64,000 nt of DNA, taken from the NCBI RefSeq assembly GCF_022682495.2, contig NC_071391.1, forward strand, positions 123,423,896 to 123,487,895. The letters run 5' to 3'. The translations under genes and the position numbers were made by a program. This document shows, piece after piece, positions 1 to 35,200 of this stretch (positions are counted from its first letter, which is position 1; each line of letters starts with the position of its first letter). Source of the DNA: Desmodus rotundus (lineage: Eukaryota > Chordata > Mammalia > Chiroptera > Phyllostomidae). Below the pieces are notes generated by a model. It saw only the letters and a list, made by a program, of their open reading frames with translations. It was not told the DNA's origin and made no database searches.

Positions 1-271
1 AAGCCCAAATACCTATTAAGGTCGGACATACTAGCATATAGCCTTTTTCCTGTACCTGGGGCTACATACCAGCACTTTCATCTTAAAACATTTACAAATA
101 AGCAAGCTAAAGAAGTTTTAACAGCTCACTTTTCTGTTTTCTCTAGACAGAATTCTCAACATTAGTACCTGGAATCTTGTACTGACCTTACCAGTAACCA
201 CCCATAGCCTCTTCCAAGGCCTACTAAGCTTTATTTTTTTAAATGTTTAAAAGTTAGTTCCTAAAACCTCT

Positions 272-452
272 TTTTTTTTAATCTACTGATTTTAGAGAGA
301 GAGGGGAAAGGAGGTAGACCATCAACCCGCTGCCCCAGCCATCCACACATTCTTCGGTTGACTCCTGCATGTGCCTCGACCAGGGGCCAGACCTCCGCCC
401 CAGCACATCTGGACAATGCTCCCACCGGCTGAGCTGCCTGGCAAGGGCTCGA
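272..452 (-). repeat. Old VES-type tRNA-derived SINE
   Basis: Reversed SINE. T-rich end at the left, then a GAGAGAGAGGGG purine tract, then the degraded head ending GGCTGAGCTGCCTGGCAAGG. It is heavily diverged. Confidence 0.7.
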
Positions 453-707
453 AGTTTCATAAACTTTAACACCTGAATTACTGTTTGGGCAAGTAACTAT
501 TCCCCAGGGTAGCCCACATTCATCAGTCCCAATTGACTGAAACTGGGCACTCTCCGGACAGACAGAATTAAGATAATCTGAACTACTTCTGGTCTTCCTT
601 TCATTGAAATAGGGTGGGAAGGCTGGTTCTCACCCTGCCTACAGAAACTAATGAAATAGCACGAGTTTACATAAGGAAAAGAATATAACCAAACCACTCT
701 CCCTATT

Positions 708-913
708 TTTTTTAAAAAAGACTTTATTAATTTATTTTTAGAGAGAGGGGAAGGGAGGGAGAGAAGAAGGGGGAGAAACATTGACTGACTGGTTGCCTCT
801 CTGACGAGTCCCCACTGGGGTGGGAGGAATGCACAACCCAGGCGTGCGCCCTGCCAGGGGAACCGAAGCTGCGACCCTTGCCTTTGGGGCGTGACGCCCA
901 ACGCGCCGCACCA
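708..913 (-). repeat. VES-type SINE
   Basis: Reversed SINE with a T-run and 'ttattaatttatttttagagaga' type tail, purine tract at about 740-775, and a degraded tRNA-like head with CpG-rich B-box remains at about 860-910. Confidence 0.75.
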
Positions 914-1672
914 GACGGGAGCCTCGTGTTGTTTTCACTCTCACTGTGACCACTTCGCTTCGGGGCCCCAGAGCATCACCTAACAAGCAGGAACTCTCTC
1001 CCTTATTACTCTTTCCTGTACTAAACTTGTTACAAGAGTATAACCGAGCTTCACTTCTCAGCACAATTCATTCTTACACAACGATGTAGAGTGATTTCTA
1101 TAGAATAATCTCGGTCTTTTCATCTCCTTGCCTCCTCCCCAACTTCAATTACACCAGCAGAGAAGTACTTGCTGGTTGAAAACATAAGGAAAGGAAGAGG
1201 CCAGGATGGCAGCAAGGCCTGCACAGGCTGGGTCCCTGCACTCACCAGCAGGGCCCAAGTGCCTGCCAGCCAAGTTCCAGCAGCCCATGCGCTCAGCCGC
1301 TGCTTCCCTTCTTACCGAGCCACTGGCTCTCCAAGAACTTAGCGTCCATCCGGGGTACAGTAATTACAATGTTCTGACAGACTGGTATAAATCACATCGT
1401 TTGTAAAACAAAACAACGCCTAAACATACATACTTTGTTAACACAAAACACAAAAATCTCGAAGGAAATGCATGAAATGGTTAACAGTGATCTTTTTTCC
1501 GAAGAGGTATATCAAATGGACCGAAAAGTAGTCATTTGAACTTCCTATCTTCTGTTTTTGCATTTGTTGAAACGAAGGTCTTGATGTGCATTTTGAATTT
1601 TCTAGTCTTAAATTAAAAAATATCCACGTATCCCCTGAAACCGTGTGGTCTTATGCTATAAGATCTACTTTA

Positions 1673-23891
<22,219 letters not shown>

Positions 23892-24200
23892 GACAGCACA
23901 GGCCCTGGTTTACGCTCCCTCTGGGGCTGCCAGTGTGAGTGGTTTCACAGGTAAGGTTATCCCGTAGTGGGTTCTCAGAGCGTCTAACATCCGCAGTTCT
24001 TATCCCTCCCCTTCAGGGCCATGCACCGCTCAGGTAATGAATACCTGGAGAACTCAGGGTAAAAGTATCCGAAAACTTGTGTAAGTGGAAGTTTTATTCA
24101 AATCGTACTTCTTGGCAGATGTGCCTAAACTGTTTCATTTGGAAAGTCAGTCCTATCAAGTCACACTACGCAGCACTGACTCTGGCACACATGGGGGCAA

Positions 24201-24203
24201 CTA

Positions 24204-24236
<33 letters not shown>

Positions 24237-24262
24237 CAACAAAAAAATAAAAAATTGAAAAT
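24201..24262. repeat. A-rich (CAAAA)n tract
   Basis: A-run with CAAAA units, 62 bp, with no clear parent element beside it. Confidence 0.8.
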
Positions 24263-24429
24263 AAGTACATTGACTTAATGGGGGCATCTCAGGGACTCTG
24301 AGGGTTTTAAAAGGCAAAATGGCTTTGCTCTTACATACCTGAGAACAGAGGTTGGTTAAGTGTGTATATGGAGGGCAAACTGGAAAAGCCTAATTACTTA
24401 ATAAAACTGGAGAAGGGGGGATTAATATA

Positions 24430-24640
24430 TATTGAGTGTTTGCTACGTGCCAGATGCTTTTACATACTTTGTCTAAATGTAAACTCCATAAGGACCTGAT
24501 AGAGTAGCTATTATGATGTTCATTCCACAGGTGAGCAAACTGTGGCTCTGGGAAGTTTAAGCAACTTCCCCAGGTGACCTGGCCAGTAAGTAGTACAGCA
24601 AGAAAGTCCAAAATGGTTTGGCTCCAGATCTTGGACCCCA
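24430..24640 (+). repeat. MIR SINE
   Basis: 'tgagtgtttgctacgtgcca' through 'ttccacaggtgagcaaactg' and 'aacttccccaggtgacctgg': the MIR core and 3' part. Confidence 0.8.
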
Positions 24641-24799
24641 GCGATTGGACTTCAATATTAAAAATGTATTTAGCTAAGCAAACAAAATTACTTCAGGATG
24701 CACAAATAAAATGTGAGACCATCTCTGGTTTCTGTTGTGAAGTTGGTTTTTACTAACCTCTTACTAACCTATGAAGGTATTAAAACTAGTAAGTAGTTA

Positions 24800-24990
24800 C
24801 GAGTCACAGACCTGGATTAAGGCCTTCACTCGTGCACCTTCTACCCGTGCCTCAGTTTCTTCATCTGCAAAACTGAGATAACCGCACTATTTACCTATGG
24901 AGTTGTTTTAAGTACAAAATGAGACAATTTATGTTAAGATCTTAATACAGTGCCTGCCACGGAGTAACCACTCAATAAATGGTGACTACT
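24800..24990 (-). repeat. MIR SINE, reversed
   Basis: 'gcctcagtttcttcatctgc' and 'ccactcaataaatggtgact' are the reverse of MIR core and end. Confidence 0.8.
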
Positions 24991-25762
24991 ATTATTAGGA
25001 TAGGAAAAAATCTAGACATGCTGCAGCGTCGAATGTCATCGGGGACGTATTCCACAAAACGCCCCTTGGTATCAAAGGCACAATACTGCGTCAGATCTAC
25101 CACAGCTCTGACCCGCAACCGCGCCAACGCCCCCGCCTCCATTAATCTTAAGTCTATGTCGCAGCAAAATAATGAGCAACTGAGAATAGGGGATCAGTAG
25201 CCGACACTAGCAAACTAGAAACAAATAACCTAAATCACTATACCCATGTGGGCAGCCTCAATTCATCCATCCATCATTTGCAGGGAGAAGACATTATGCA
25301 AGGCTAAAGATGGGGGTGGGTCGATGAATGAGTGCTCCTAGCGGAAACTATTTGTTTTCCCGGTGAAACTCTCCACCCCAAGGATAAGGCGGCTTGAGTG
25401 CGACAGGGAGGGGAATGCCATGTGCCACGCAATGAAGGGACATTGGTCAAAAAGCAAGGACCCACGGACTAAGGGGTGGCTGGGGATGGGGGCTGGGAGA
25501 AAGGGAAAAAGGGTAGAGACCCCCAGTATACACCACCCATACGTACGCAAATTCAAAGTCAGTCTGGCTCTGTACACCGAAACAATGAAGGCAGGCCGCC
25601 GATGACGCTCTTAGGAGTCGCGGAGGTGCGACCTCCGCTGCGTCCAGCCGAGGTCTGCGTTCTGCAGCTTGGAGAATCACAACCTACCCAGAGCCGTCCG
25701 GAGCTCGTTTGCAGCACGCCGATCTACGTAGCCCCAATCTAGCATGAGCACTAAGCGGATTT

Positions 25763-25771
25763 CGCCATCTT
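25763..25771 (-). promoter_or_regulatory. YY1-like site, PREPL direction
   Basis: AAGATGGCG on the minus strand. YY1 sites of this form often lie just downstream of start sites, so a PREPL start near 25.8 kb is plausible. Motif match only. Confidence 0.45.
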
Positions 25772-26022
25772 TACTGTGGTCAAGAATGAATTTTTCTTTT
25801 CTCCTGGGTTCTTAAACCCGCAGAAATAATAAGCCTTTTGGTTCTTTGCTAGTATTCCTAGCTCTAGATGAGGTAGGGGAGAAGAAAACAAAGAGAGACA
25901 GTGTCTTAACTACCTCTGCCAAGGATCCCTCCCCCTCTGGCCCGCCCTCACTCAAGGTGGCCACCAGCAAAATGGTGCAATGACGCAAGTCGCGCGGGCC
26001 AGGTTGTCAAGGAGACGAAGAA

Positions 26023-26031
26023 ACCGGAAAT
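26023..26031 (+). promoter_or_regulatory. ETS/GABP-like site
   Basis: ACCGGAAAT about 130 bp upstream of the CAMKMT ATG, in a CpG island. Motif match only. Confidence 0.5.
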
Positions 26032-26163
26032 GCGGCTTTCGGGACGGCCAGGGCTGTCGCGAGGGAGGGTCGGCGTCACAGGTCCTGACAGGGAGGAAGT
26101 AGGCAGGTCCTGGCAGGGGAGAGTAGTGGTGGCGGCAGTTCGTGTACAAGTGGCTCCAGAGGG

Positions 26164-26298
26164 ATGGAGTCTCGAGTCCTGGACGCTGTGGCCAGCGAGG
26201 CTGAGCGCGCCTCGGAGGGTACAACAAGCGGCGGCGCGGCTCCGGGGCACGCACGTTCCTTGTCCTTAGGAGCCGCCAGGTGGAAGCTCCTGCGGCAG
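26164..26298 (+). CDS. CAMKMT: CAMKMT coding exon 1
   Basis: 45 codons, [17 protein letters not shown] through [11 protein letters not shown]. The donor is CAG|GTAAGG, phase 0. The N-terminal 30 residues are Ala/Ser/Gly-rich and less conserved than the end. The 5'UTR extends upstream to an undefined start. Confidence 0.95.
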
Positions 26299-29200
26299 GT
26301 AAGGGAGAGCCCTCTCGCTTCACCTCCGCCTCTGGCCACTCCCCTTTCGTCCCCGGGGAGCGCGGGGCAGCTACTTACTCGCCCGCACAATTTTGTCCGG
26401 AGCCCCTTGCGTCACCTAAGCGTCCCACCAAAAGGGAGGATTCACGTGGGGTTGTGCGGGGAAGGGGCACCCAACGCTGAGTTCCTGGGAAACTCAGAGC
26501 GAAGTAGAATATCCCTTTCAGGGCATTTGTCTCATCGGGGGACTATTCTTCTTGCTAGAGGGTCGGATCGGTGGGACGGCCGCTCCCCACCCCATACGGT
26601 TTTTCTTTCCTGCTTCTCTTGTACTTCCTTCCCCAGGTTTCTTCTACTTGCTTCTTAACTCCCAGCCTGACTATAGCCCTAAGTCTGGCCCCTGCTTTGG
26701 AGATCGGCGTGGTTGACTGTCGTTGGGACTTTGACGTTGCACGCATTGCCTCTGTGTCTTCCGTGACAGCGGAGAGTGAAGGGAGTTGCTAGAGCCGCTT
26801 CCTCCCATCCCTCTTTCCCCGCCGTGGGAAAGTTACACGCGTATCTTGCAGTTGGAGGTGATTGGCAAGATTCTCCCCGACTAAGGTGCAATAGTTTGTT
26901 TAATGGCGGTTATCTTCTCGTACCTAAAAGATGCTGCTATTGGCTTATCACTTTAGTCCTGTGCAAGTTTGACAGATTTCTAATTTGACATCACTGACTC
27001 TTCTCAAACTTCTGGAAATGAAATCTGTTTATTGTTCTACACTTCAGTGTTGTGCCTGTGCTTGAGGCTCCCTGCTGAAGATTTTACTCGAGGACACTTT
27101 GCGTTTCCGATGTATTTCAAGAGGAGTTTCCCAGCTATTGCCACTTGAGATTGTGCGGTGGTATTTTGGGGGTTACTTTGTTTGCAGTCACTTTGTTTGC
27201 AGAGTCACCTTTTCATACGGTGGCCTTCCAGTGCAGTCACCACATAACTCAAAGATCATTTCTTTGCTGATGCTTTGAAAGTCGTTCCAGAGCTGGTTTT
27301 GCTATTAATGTTACAATTGGTATTGTGGAATAATAAAGTGAACGTCCTCAAATCAATATCATAGGAACTTTCTATAGTGAAGTAAACATCAATTAAAGTC
27401 CAATTATGAAAGTAGTAAATTAAGGCCTTAAATTAATCAAATCTTATTGTGATGATTTCAGTGATTCTTGGTATAGCAAAAACTAGCTGACCAGCACTTG
27501 TGCTCATTCTGAATTACTGTCTACGCGAGACAAGTTTCAGCTATGGCTACCACTTGAACTCCCCACAGGCTTTGACATTTAATGTTTTGGTACACATCTG
27601 TCCTCTGCATAAAGACTTTTTATCTTCTCTACTTGGTGAGCGACCGTTTATCCCCCAGACCTCCATTTCAATCTCTTTTGTGAAGCCTCTCCTAACGCCC
27701 CTGGACTGAGTGAGACCCTCAGCTCACTCTTTTGGTGAACTCCACATCACATTATTTTACGATTATTTGATCAGAGCCTGTCTTTCTTACAAGAATGGGA
27801 GTTTTCTTGGGAAAAGATATTTTATGAATCCTCCTCCTCTGCACCTAGCACAGGGCCTGGTAGTTGGTTTTTGGTAGATATTGTCAATTCTCGTAGAAAG
27901 CCTTCGAGTAAGGATAGCCTTTAAGTGGCCCATAGCACCTCGTCCTCAGTGTATTGTATCAGCTAGCTATTGCTGAATAACAAGGAACTGCAACATCACA
28001 GTGGCATACCATAACAAGCATTTAGTCTCTCTGTGCATCTGTGGGCCACCTGGGAGTTAACTGGCATAGGCTGCAATCAGCTTAGTGGTCTATGCCGCAT
28101 TCTTTGTCCATGGCTCTAATCCCTTGGGCCAGTTGGCTGGCGTGTACTCACCGTGGAGGCAGAGGTATAAGAGAGCAAACCCAACCACTGAGGTCAAGGG
28201 GCAGAGAAATATACTCCTTCCTTGGAAGGCGCAAGGGGGCAAAAGACTGTTTTTCTGTAATAATAATCTACTCTGTATTTCAAACATTTGTAGGCTGTTA
28301 GTAAATGTATTTCAAATGAATGGACCATTGCGTATGCATCCGAACTGGAGAACTACAGGAGTCCAAACAGTGTTAGGACATGCAGCTTTCTGTCTCTGTC
28401 CTAGGGGACATCTTCATGATATCTGCTTATGTCTGCTTGTTTTGTCCCTCACAGTTCTGGTTTTCATTACCCCATAGGGCTCCAGTGCTCGCTCATGACC
28501 CTTCACTTTAATGGTCAGTATTTTCTGTTTTATAATGAACATTTTTGAGAGAAAACCTGGTTGACCTAGTACATTATTTGATACCAGGTCACACGGTAAA
28601 TTACTGACTTTTGAGTTTAAGGCCCACTTTAATCACACGAGGTTTGGAAGTCTATGAATCAGTAATAATACAGGCTGTGGATAATGTTCTATTTTCCTCT
28701 CTTTTGGGTCTTTTTACCTGATGGCAAAGATGGCTGTTGGCAATTACAGACTTTTATCATCCAGTAAGCTAGTGATCCAGAAGAAATGACCCTTTTCTCC
28801 AACACCCAAATTATTTACTCCAAATGACTCTGATAGGCCAGTGTCGACCAATTGCTGTGCCCAGGAAAATGGGGTACTTTGGCTAACATGGGTCATCAGC
28901 CCATTGGTGTCAGGGAAGATAACAACCCCACCATTATTACGCAAAGTGAGGGAGGAGCAGTTCCTAAGAGAAAGGATGTAGGGCAGAGGAAAAAGTAGCA
29001 GTGACCGTTACATGTTTACAGATGCCTACCGAACAAATAATCTAGCCTAGAAGTCTGAATGCTCGGCAAAAGGATCTGGTTAATGGAATAGTTCACAGCA
29101 CAATTTACTTGTTTATTTTTAAATTTAATTTTTTTAACCTTGTTTGAAACTCGCCCACATGCTACAGAGCTGTGAGGCCAGCTTCAGTATTACTTTTCCT

Positions 29201-32200
29201 CCTTTTATGACCATCAAGACCGTGTTCAGAGCTGACGGGAAAGGGAACTGGAGGGTTCACAGCACAGTCTGAATTAAAGCGGGATGCTCTAGGTTTGAGA
29301 CCGTCAGCGCTGAAACAGACAGCATGGTTTCTGGAATAGAATTCAGTAACAACTCGATATTAGGCCCAGGTCTGCCCTTAATTATTTGTATGATTATGAG
29401 CAACCTCTTTGGACCTCAGTTTTCTCACTTGTAATAAGGAAGTGGGACTAGATTTCTTTAAAACCTCTTCCATCTATGATTGCTTTAAAGTTGAATTATT
29501 TCCCAGGGTTAGAAATCACTCGTTTTCTATTTTTGAATTCTATTATTTTGTTTTTATAACAAAGGATTTGGTTGATTTGTTTTTAACACTAAAAAACAAA
29601 TTATGACTTTCAGTCAAGATGGCGGCATAGGCAGCCATGGCTTGCCTCTTTGCACATCATCATCAAAATTACAGGTAGAATATAGAACAGCCAATACTTA
29701 ACACTGTCAGAAATGAAGAACCTGAGGCTGTTTCCAGGATCACACCACCTACCTGTCATCTCTGGTGATCAGCTGCTGCCAGCATTATGGACTCCAGATG
29801 TACACTTTCCCTGTTAAGCCTCTGTTTGCAGAAGTATGGCACTTCTGCTGCTCTCACTCTCCATTAAATTAGAGCGAACACTGGGACCTCTGCTAAAGGT
29901 GCTGTAGAAGATCAAAATGTCTTTATAACTATTCTTACCAGTAAAAGTCGCAGAAATGCAGTTACTACTATCATTTCAAATCTCATGCTAATGTATCTGG
30001 CTAGCTAAACTAAAATCACATTTGCAAATCTGGCTGCTGTGGATTCTGGGAAATGCAGTCTTTAGTTTCCAGCTTTATAATATAGGTAGGTATCTTAGAA
30101 GGGTGTTGGATGGATGTTTGATTCCTGTCTCCCATATTCTCCACAAGCAAAGGTTTTAAGAGTTTATGCTCTGTAGTCAAACTATCTAGATATGAATCCT
30201 GGATTGACCTCTTAAGAGCTCTCTGATTGAACAAATTAACAAATCAATCCCTTTGCATGTTTCCTCTGTCACAAAGTTTTTATACCACAGTGTTACTTAA
30301 GGATTTAAAGAAGAGTGTGGTAAGATTTGCATTAACTCTTAGTTAGACAGTTGGTGTAATTTGCTGGTGAGCCAGCTAGACCTGGAGTTTTCTTTGTGGT
30401 AAGATTTTTATTTATGCATTCTATTTTTAAAATAGTTTAAGACTCTTTAGACTTTCTGTTTCTTCTTGTGTCAACTTTGGTAGTTGTATTTTTCTAGGAA
30501 TTTGTTCATTTTTTCTAATTTTCAAAGTTAGTTTTCGTAATATCACTTTGCTATTTTTTAATGCCTGTAGGATGTATTGTAATCTTCCTATGTTATGTTG
30601 ATACTTATACCTTCTTTCTTTTGTTCATATTAGTGTCATTGAGGCTTTATCAGTTTCATTTAACCTCTTCAGTGAGTCAATTTTGGTGTTGTTAATTCTC
30701 CCTGCTGTGTTTGTTTTCTGCTTTATGAACTTCTGTTCTTTTGGGGACTTGATTTGCTGCTTCTTCTAATTTTGCAATGGATACTTAGTTTATTGATTTT
30801 TAGCCCATCTATAAAATTTCCTCTTAAGTATGGATTTAGCTGTATTTTATATGTTTTGAAATGTATTTTTATTATCATTCAGTTCAAAAATACTTTGTAA
30901 TTACCATTGTGCTTTCTTTCCCTTTTTTTGTTCACAGGTTATTTAGAAGTATATTGCTTACTTTCTAAATATATTGTAGTTTTATATTTTTAAGCTATTT
31001 TTTACTTGTTTATGACTATTAGGTTGTTTTATACCTTTAAAGAACTTTCTATTTTGGGAAACATCAAACATATACAAAATTAGAGAGAATAATTTAATAC
31101 ACTCATGTATCCATCAACCTCAACAATTTTTAACTTCTGACCAATTTTGTTATGTTTCTATTTTCTCATTATATTCCCAACCCTAATTATTTCGAAGTAA
31201 ATTTCAGATATGGCAGTTTTTTCTGTAAATATTTCAGTATGTATCTATACAAGATGCCATTTAAAACATAATTACAATGCCATATCACACTCAGAATAAC
31301 CCCTTGACATCATGAGACATCTGGCTTGTTTTAAAATTTTCCCCTTTATCTCATAATTTTTCTTTACAATTTGATTATTTTGAGACAGGATCAAAATAAG
31401 GTCCGAATGTTGTTATTGGTGGATATGCTATTGGTTGACTTTTTAATCTAAATGTTCCCTCAGTATGTCTCTTTTTCAACCCTTGTCTTTAATTTACTGA
31501 AGAAACTGGGATTTTTGTCTTGTAGAGTTCCCATAATTTGAATTTTGCTAATTGCACTTGATGATAATGCTTAATGTGTTCCTCTCTCCCTGTATTTCCT
31601 ACAAGATATAGAAACTCGGATTCAGATTTGATGGGGTTTTTTTTTTGTTTGTTTGTTTGGTTTGGTTGATCAAGATGATGGTGTTGTATACTTTCGTCAG
31701 TAATCACAGAGATGTCTGGTTATTTCTCTTCTTGATGATGATTCCCTAGGTTCATGAGTTCATGGGAGGGTTGAATATGGTGATATCCTAATTCTGTTAT
31801 TCCTTCTTCATTTATTACTTGGACACTTCTCCTGATCTTCTATTTGGACTCTCAGTTGCAGTTCATATAGGAAAGACAGAGAAGTACTCTATTCTCTCTT
31901 GATAGAGAGAATAGAGAGAATAAAGAGAATAGAGACTAGAGAGTATAGAGAATAGAGAGTACTCTATTCTCTTACTGATTTTCAAAGTAATCTGTTGGTT
32001 CTCTAGCACCCTTCCATGGTCATCAGTGAGGCATTTGGAAATACCTTTATGAACTAATGTTCTTCAATTCTGTTATATTTATTACTGTTGTTAATACTCA
32101 CCCGGTCCCATCTTTGGCCAATGGTCCTTATTTAGGTTGGCTCCAAAATACTATTAATATTCCTCTTAATTTTGCGTGGCTCTCTTGTTTACTTGTATAG

Positions 32201-35200
32201 GATGTTTCAGGCTCACCTTATATCCCTACAGTTGCTGCCATTTCATAACCAACATGATGGGTTTGCCCCTTGGGGTGCTCTATTCAAGAACTAGATGTTG
32301 TTCTTCTTAGGGAGTTTTATTTCTTGCAGCAAGGAAAGGAGACAAGGGATTCACATCCAAGCTCTGTGTCTGTGAAGGGAGGCTTAGCTATTGCTTATAG
32401 GCACCGTCTGGTTAATTACATGTTGGTTTTTTCTTTTCATTTGGCTAAACTTATCCTTGGATTCTAGTCCAGCTCATCAAGTTACAACTGAGTTTGAAAA
32501 TTACTGTTACATTTTAATGTTAACCAAGAATAGCATTTAGTAAGAACCACCCTGACCTTGAGACCCTTGTCCTATCTAACAATTTCTCTAAGGGACCTTA
32601 CTCTGTTTTAATTGAAAATAGTGTTTAGGGACAGTACCTTGTGTTTATTTCTTCTAGTTGGTCATTGTTTCTAGATTTTTTCAATGGTCAGATGTAGGAA
32701 AGATATGTATAGTTTAAAAAAAAAATGAAATCAGCCCTGGTTGGTGTGGCTCAGTTGGTTGAAGGCCCAATTCCCAGTAAGGGTACACACCTAGGTTGCA
32801 GGTTTGATCCCTGGTCAGGGTGCGTATGGGAGGCAACCAGTCAGTGTTTCTCATATCAATGTTTCTTTCTCTCGTTTCCTTCCTCTCTTTCTAAAATCAA
32901 TGAACATATTTTTAGAAAATGAAATAATTAGTTTCTATTATACTTTATTCAGATTCAGAGGCACAGGGTTTTACTTAACCTCATTAACCTTATAGCCGTA
33001 TCTCCTTTCTCCCATACTTAAAAACCCAGTTTCAACGATACCAACAAAATTACTCATTTACCTTAAAAGACACAGATGCACATACACCCACATGCACAGG
33101 GGCGGCACATTCCTGCTTATGTCGAAAGCTTTGGAATTCCATCTGTACCTCCTACCTCTGCAAGCTGTTACAGGTGCTGCTATCTTCTCAGCTCTTTCTT
33201 TTGGAATTGACCAAAGTCCTACAGTAAAAGTGGCTACAAAAACCAGGCTCACCTCTCTACATTTAACTCTTTTTGAAGATATTAGACTGGTATATCTTCA
33301 CTGTCTTCTTTGCTCTCTGATGCCTTCAAGTAATGTTTTAAAATATTTTGATCATCTTTTCTAGTTGTCTTCAGTAAAAAGTTGCTCTGAATTTTCTAAT
33401 AGCCTATGATTGGAAATAAAAGGCCCCTCACCACTTAAACTTTGAACACTTATGTTTATATAATATGACCCCAATATTTGGTTTTATTTCAAAGGTTCTG
33501 AAGCAGAAACACCTGGATGATTGTGTACGACGTGTTTCTGTAAGAAGATTTGAATCATTTAACCTGTTTTCAATAACAGAAGACGTGAAAAGGGAAGCTG
33601 AAGAGGAATTTGGTGCGTGGGTCCAGTATACAAGTGTCTTCTACCCAGAGTACAGTATTTCCTTAAGGTAAAAATCACTCTTGTTAAATATTTTTTAAAA
33701 AAGCATTTTTCTCTTAAAAAAGAGAAACAATAGTAACCTCATTGTTCATTCTGTTGAGTTTGCAGGCAATCTTTATCAGAATTTGAGTTTTGCAACTTTG
33801 TGTTAGGAATTCCTGCTGCTTTAACTGGGTCTTGTTGTATTCTCAGAACTAAAGAAAAAAAAAAAACTCTTAGAAATGTAGTGGCATTTGAGGATAAACT
33901 GTGTTGCAAATCAAAGGGTTCATTTAACCATTCTCTCATAGCATTTGATTATGACAAAAAGCCAAGTTCTTTGTGAGGCAAGGAAGGCTGAAAGTGAAAA
34001 AAGAATTTTTCTAAACTACCCTTGAAGTAGTAGCTTTCTGAAAAATCAAGCTTTGGTATTTATCCCATTCATGTTTTGTCACTTTCAGAATAGAATCTTA
34101 CGAATAGGAGGAGAAAATTTAGCTGAAAACACTGATATTGTGAGAAGCTTGCAGACTGTTCTGGCTTTAAAAATCACTAGGAAACAGACAGAAGAGTCGC
34201 AAACTGAAGTAACAAGACCCCAGCCTTACCGAATCACTTTTCCCTACAGCTACAATCTGTCACGTTGCGGTATTACTGTATGTGTTTGATATCATAAAAT
34301 CTGCCTTTTTTGACAAGATTTCATATTTTGGGAGGAGCACATTTACAGTAACTGTAAGAAGAGCAAAACACATTTTAAATGGCAATGTGACTGAATAAGG
34401 TTTAGATAAGGCTAGGAATAATTTTAGAAAAAATGTTCTCCCAAAGGATGTCTATTTATAGTATATATTTCTTGAACTACTTAGGTTTAAAATATCTGAG
34501 CTTTAAAAGACACCATAATAGCTAAACTTTGGGATTTGGATAAAAATTGACTAGGGAGAGCAGGGAAGAAAAATTAGGATTTAGTTTTATAATACTACTT
34601 TAGTGAACATTTCAAATGAAAGATAAAAAACTTTTGGATTTATTAGCTTGCCTGTATATTCTTTATGAGATTCCATTTAGAATACCTCAACTGCCTCACA
34701 TTCTAATGGAGAAAATTAGTTTAGTTCTTTGTTAAGAAAGGAAGAAAAATTCATTAGGTGCTTAGTCTGAGCCAGGTACAGAATTAGATGCTTTGATGTA
34801 TTCTAATTAATGGAATCCTTACAATAACTCTGGGAAGTAGAAATAAAGATAATTAAACTATTGGAAGATAGTACCCGTAAGGAAATGAAAGAGTAGGAAA
34901 ACAGAGAGATCTAGTCGGGGTCCTCAGGTACAAAGTTCTAAAATGTATCTTCTACATCTGCTGGTGACTAGAGGCGATAAGTGTAAACTGGGCCAAGAAA
35001 AATTTCCTGACATCATCAAGGCCCTGGTAAGCGCTGCTGCAGAGCACGTGGAATCTGTTGCCCTTGAGAACTTTCAGAATAAGACACGGTTCTCCATCTC
35101 ATGGAGAGAGATGGCCTGGATGTACCCGGAAGCCAGGCTGCATTGTACACTGAGACTCCTCTCCAGCAGGTTGTTTACGATTTACCCATTTTTGAAACAG

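Larger units (their letters stand above)
23892..25559. other. Region between PREPL coding exon 1 and the CpG island
   Basis: Contains PREPL 5'UTR/intron sequence, an A-rich tract (24201-24262), two MIR fragments (24430-24640 plus and 24800-24990 minus) and an odd CpG-rich open stretch (24972-25142). PREPL non-coding first exon(s) must start in or near the CpG island, but their borders are not determinable by eye. Confidence 0.7.
25560..26560. promoter_or_regulatory. CpG-island bidirectional promoter of PREPL (-) and CAMKMT (+)
   Basis: CpG-dense stretch lying between the divergent genes and reaching over CAMKMT exon 1. No TATA box is evident. Visible motifs: a YY1-type CGCCATCTT at 25763-25771 (AAGATGGCG in the PREPL direction), a CRE-like TGACGCAA at 25981-25988, and an ETS/GABP-type ACCGGAAAT at 26023-26031. 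Transcription start sites are inferred only. Confidence 0.85.
26299..33494 (+). other. CAMKMT: CAMKMT intron 1
   Basis: 7.2 kb. The first few hundred bases belong to the CpG island. It holds L2 (27640-27895), an unclassified repeat (27955-28245), MIR (29330-29480), an L1 5'UTR head (29612-29735), antisense L1M (30395-31700), a GAGAATA-type minisatellite (31884-31973) and a SINE (32732-32915). I recognise nothing in 26600-27600 or 28250-29300. Confidence 0.85.

Noticed and set aside
1200..1400. GC-rich block with GTGAGT and GTAAGA donor-like sites on the minus strand, a possible extra PREPL exon
   Set aside because: The translation matches no PREPL segment, the known next exon is different, and there is no clear acceptor. 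Not supported.
25476..26746. Several long ORFs on both strands across the CpG island
   Set aside because: High GC lowers stop frequency. Apart from the exon 1 frame at 26164-26298, they do not resemble proteins and do not respect splice sites.
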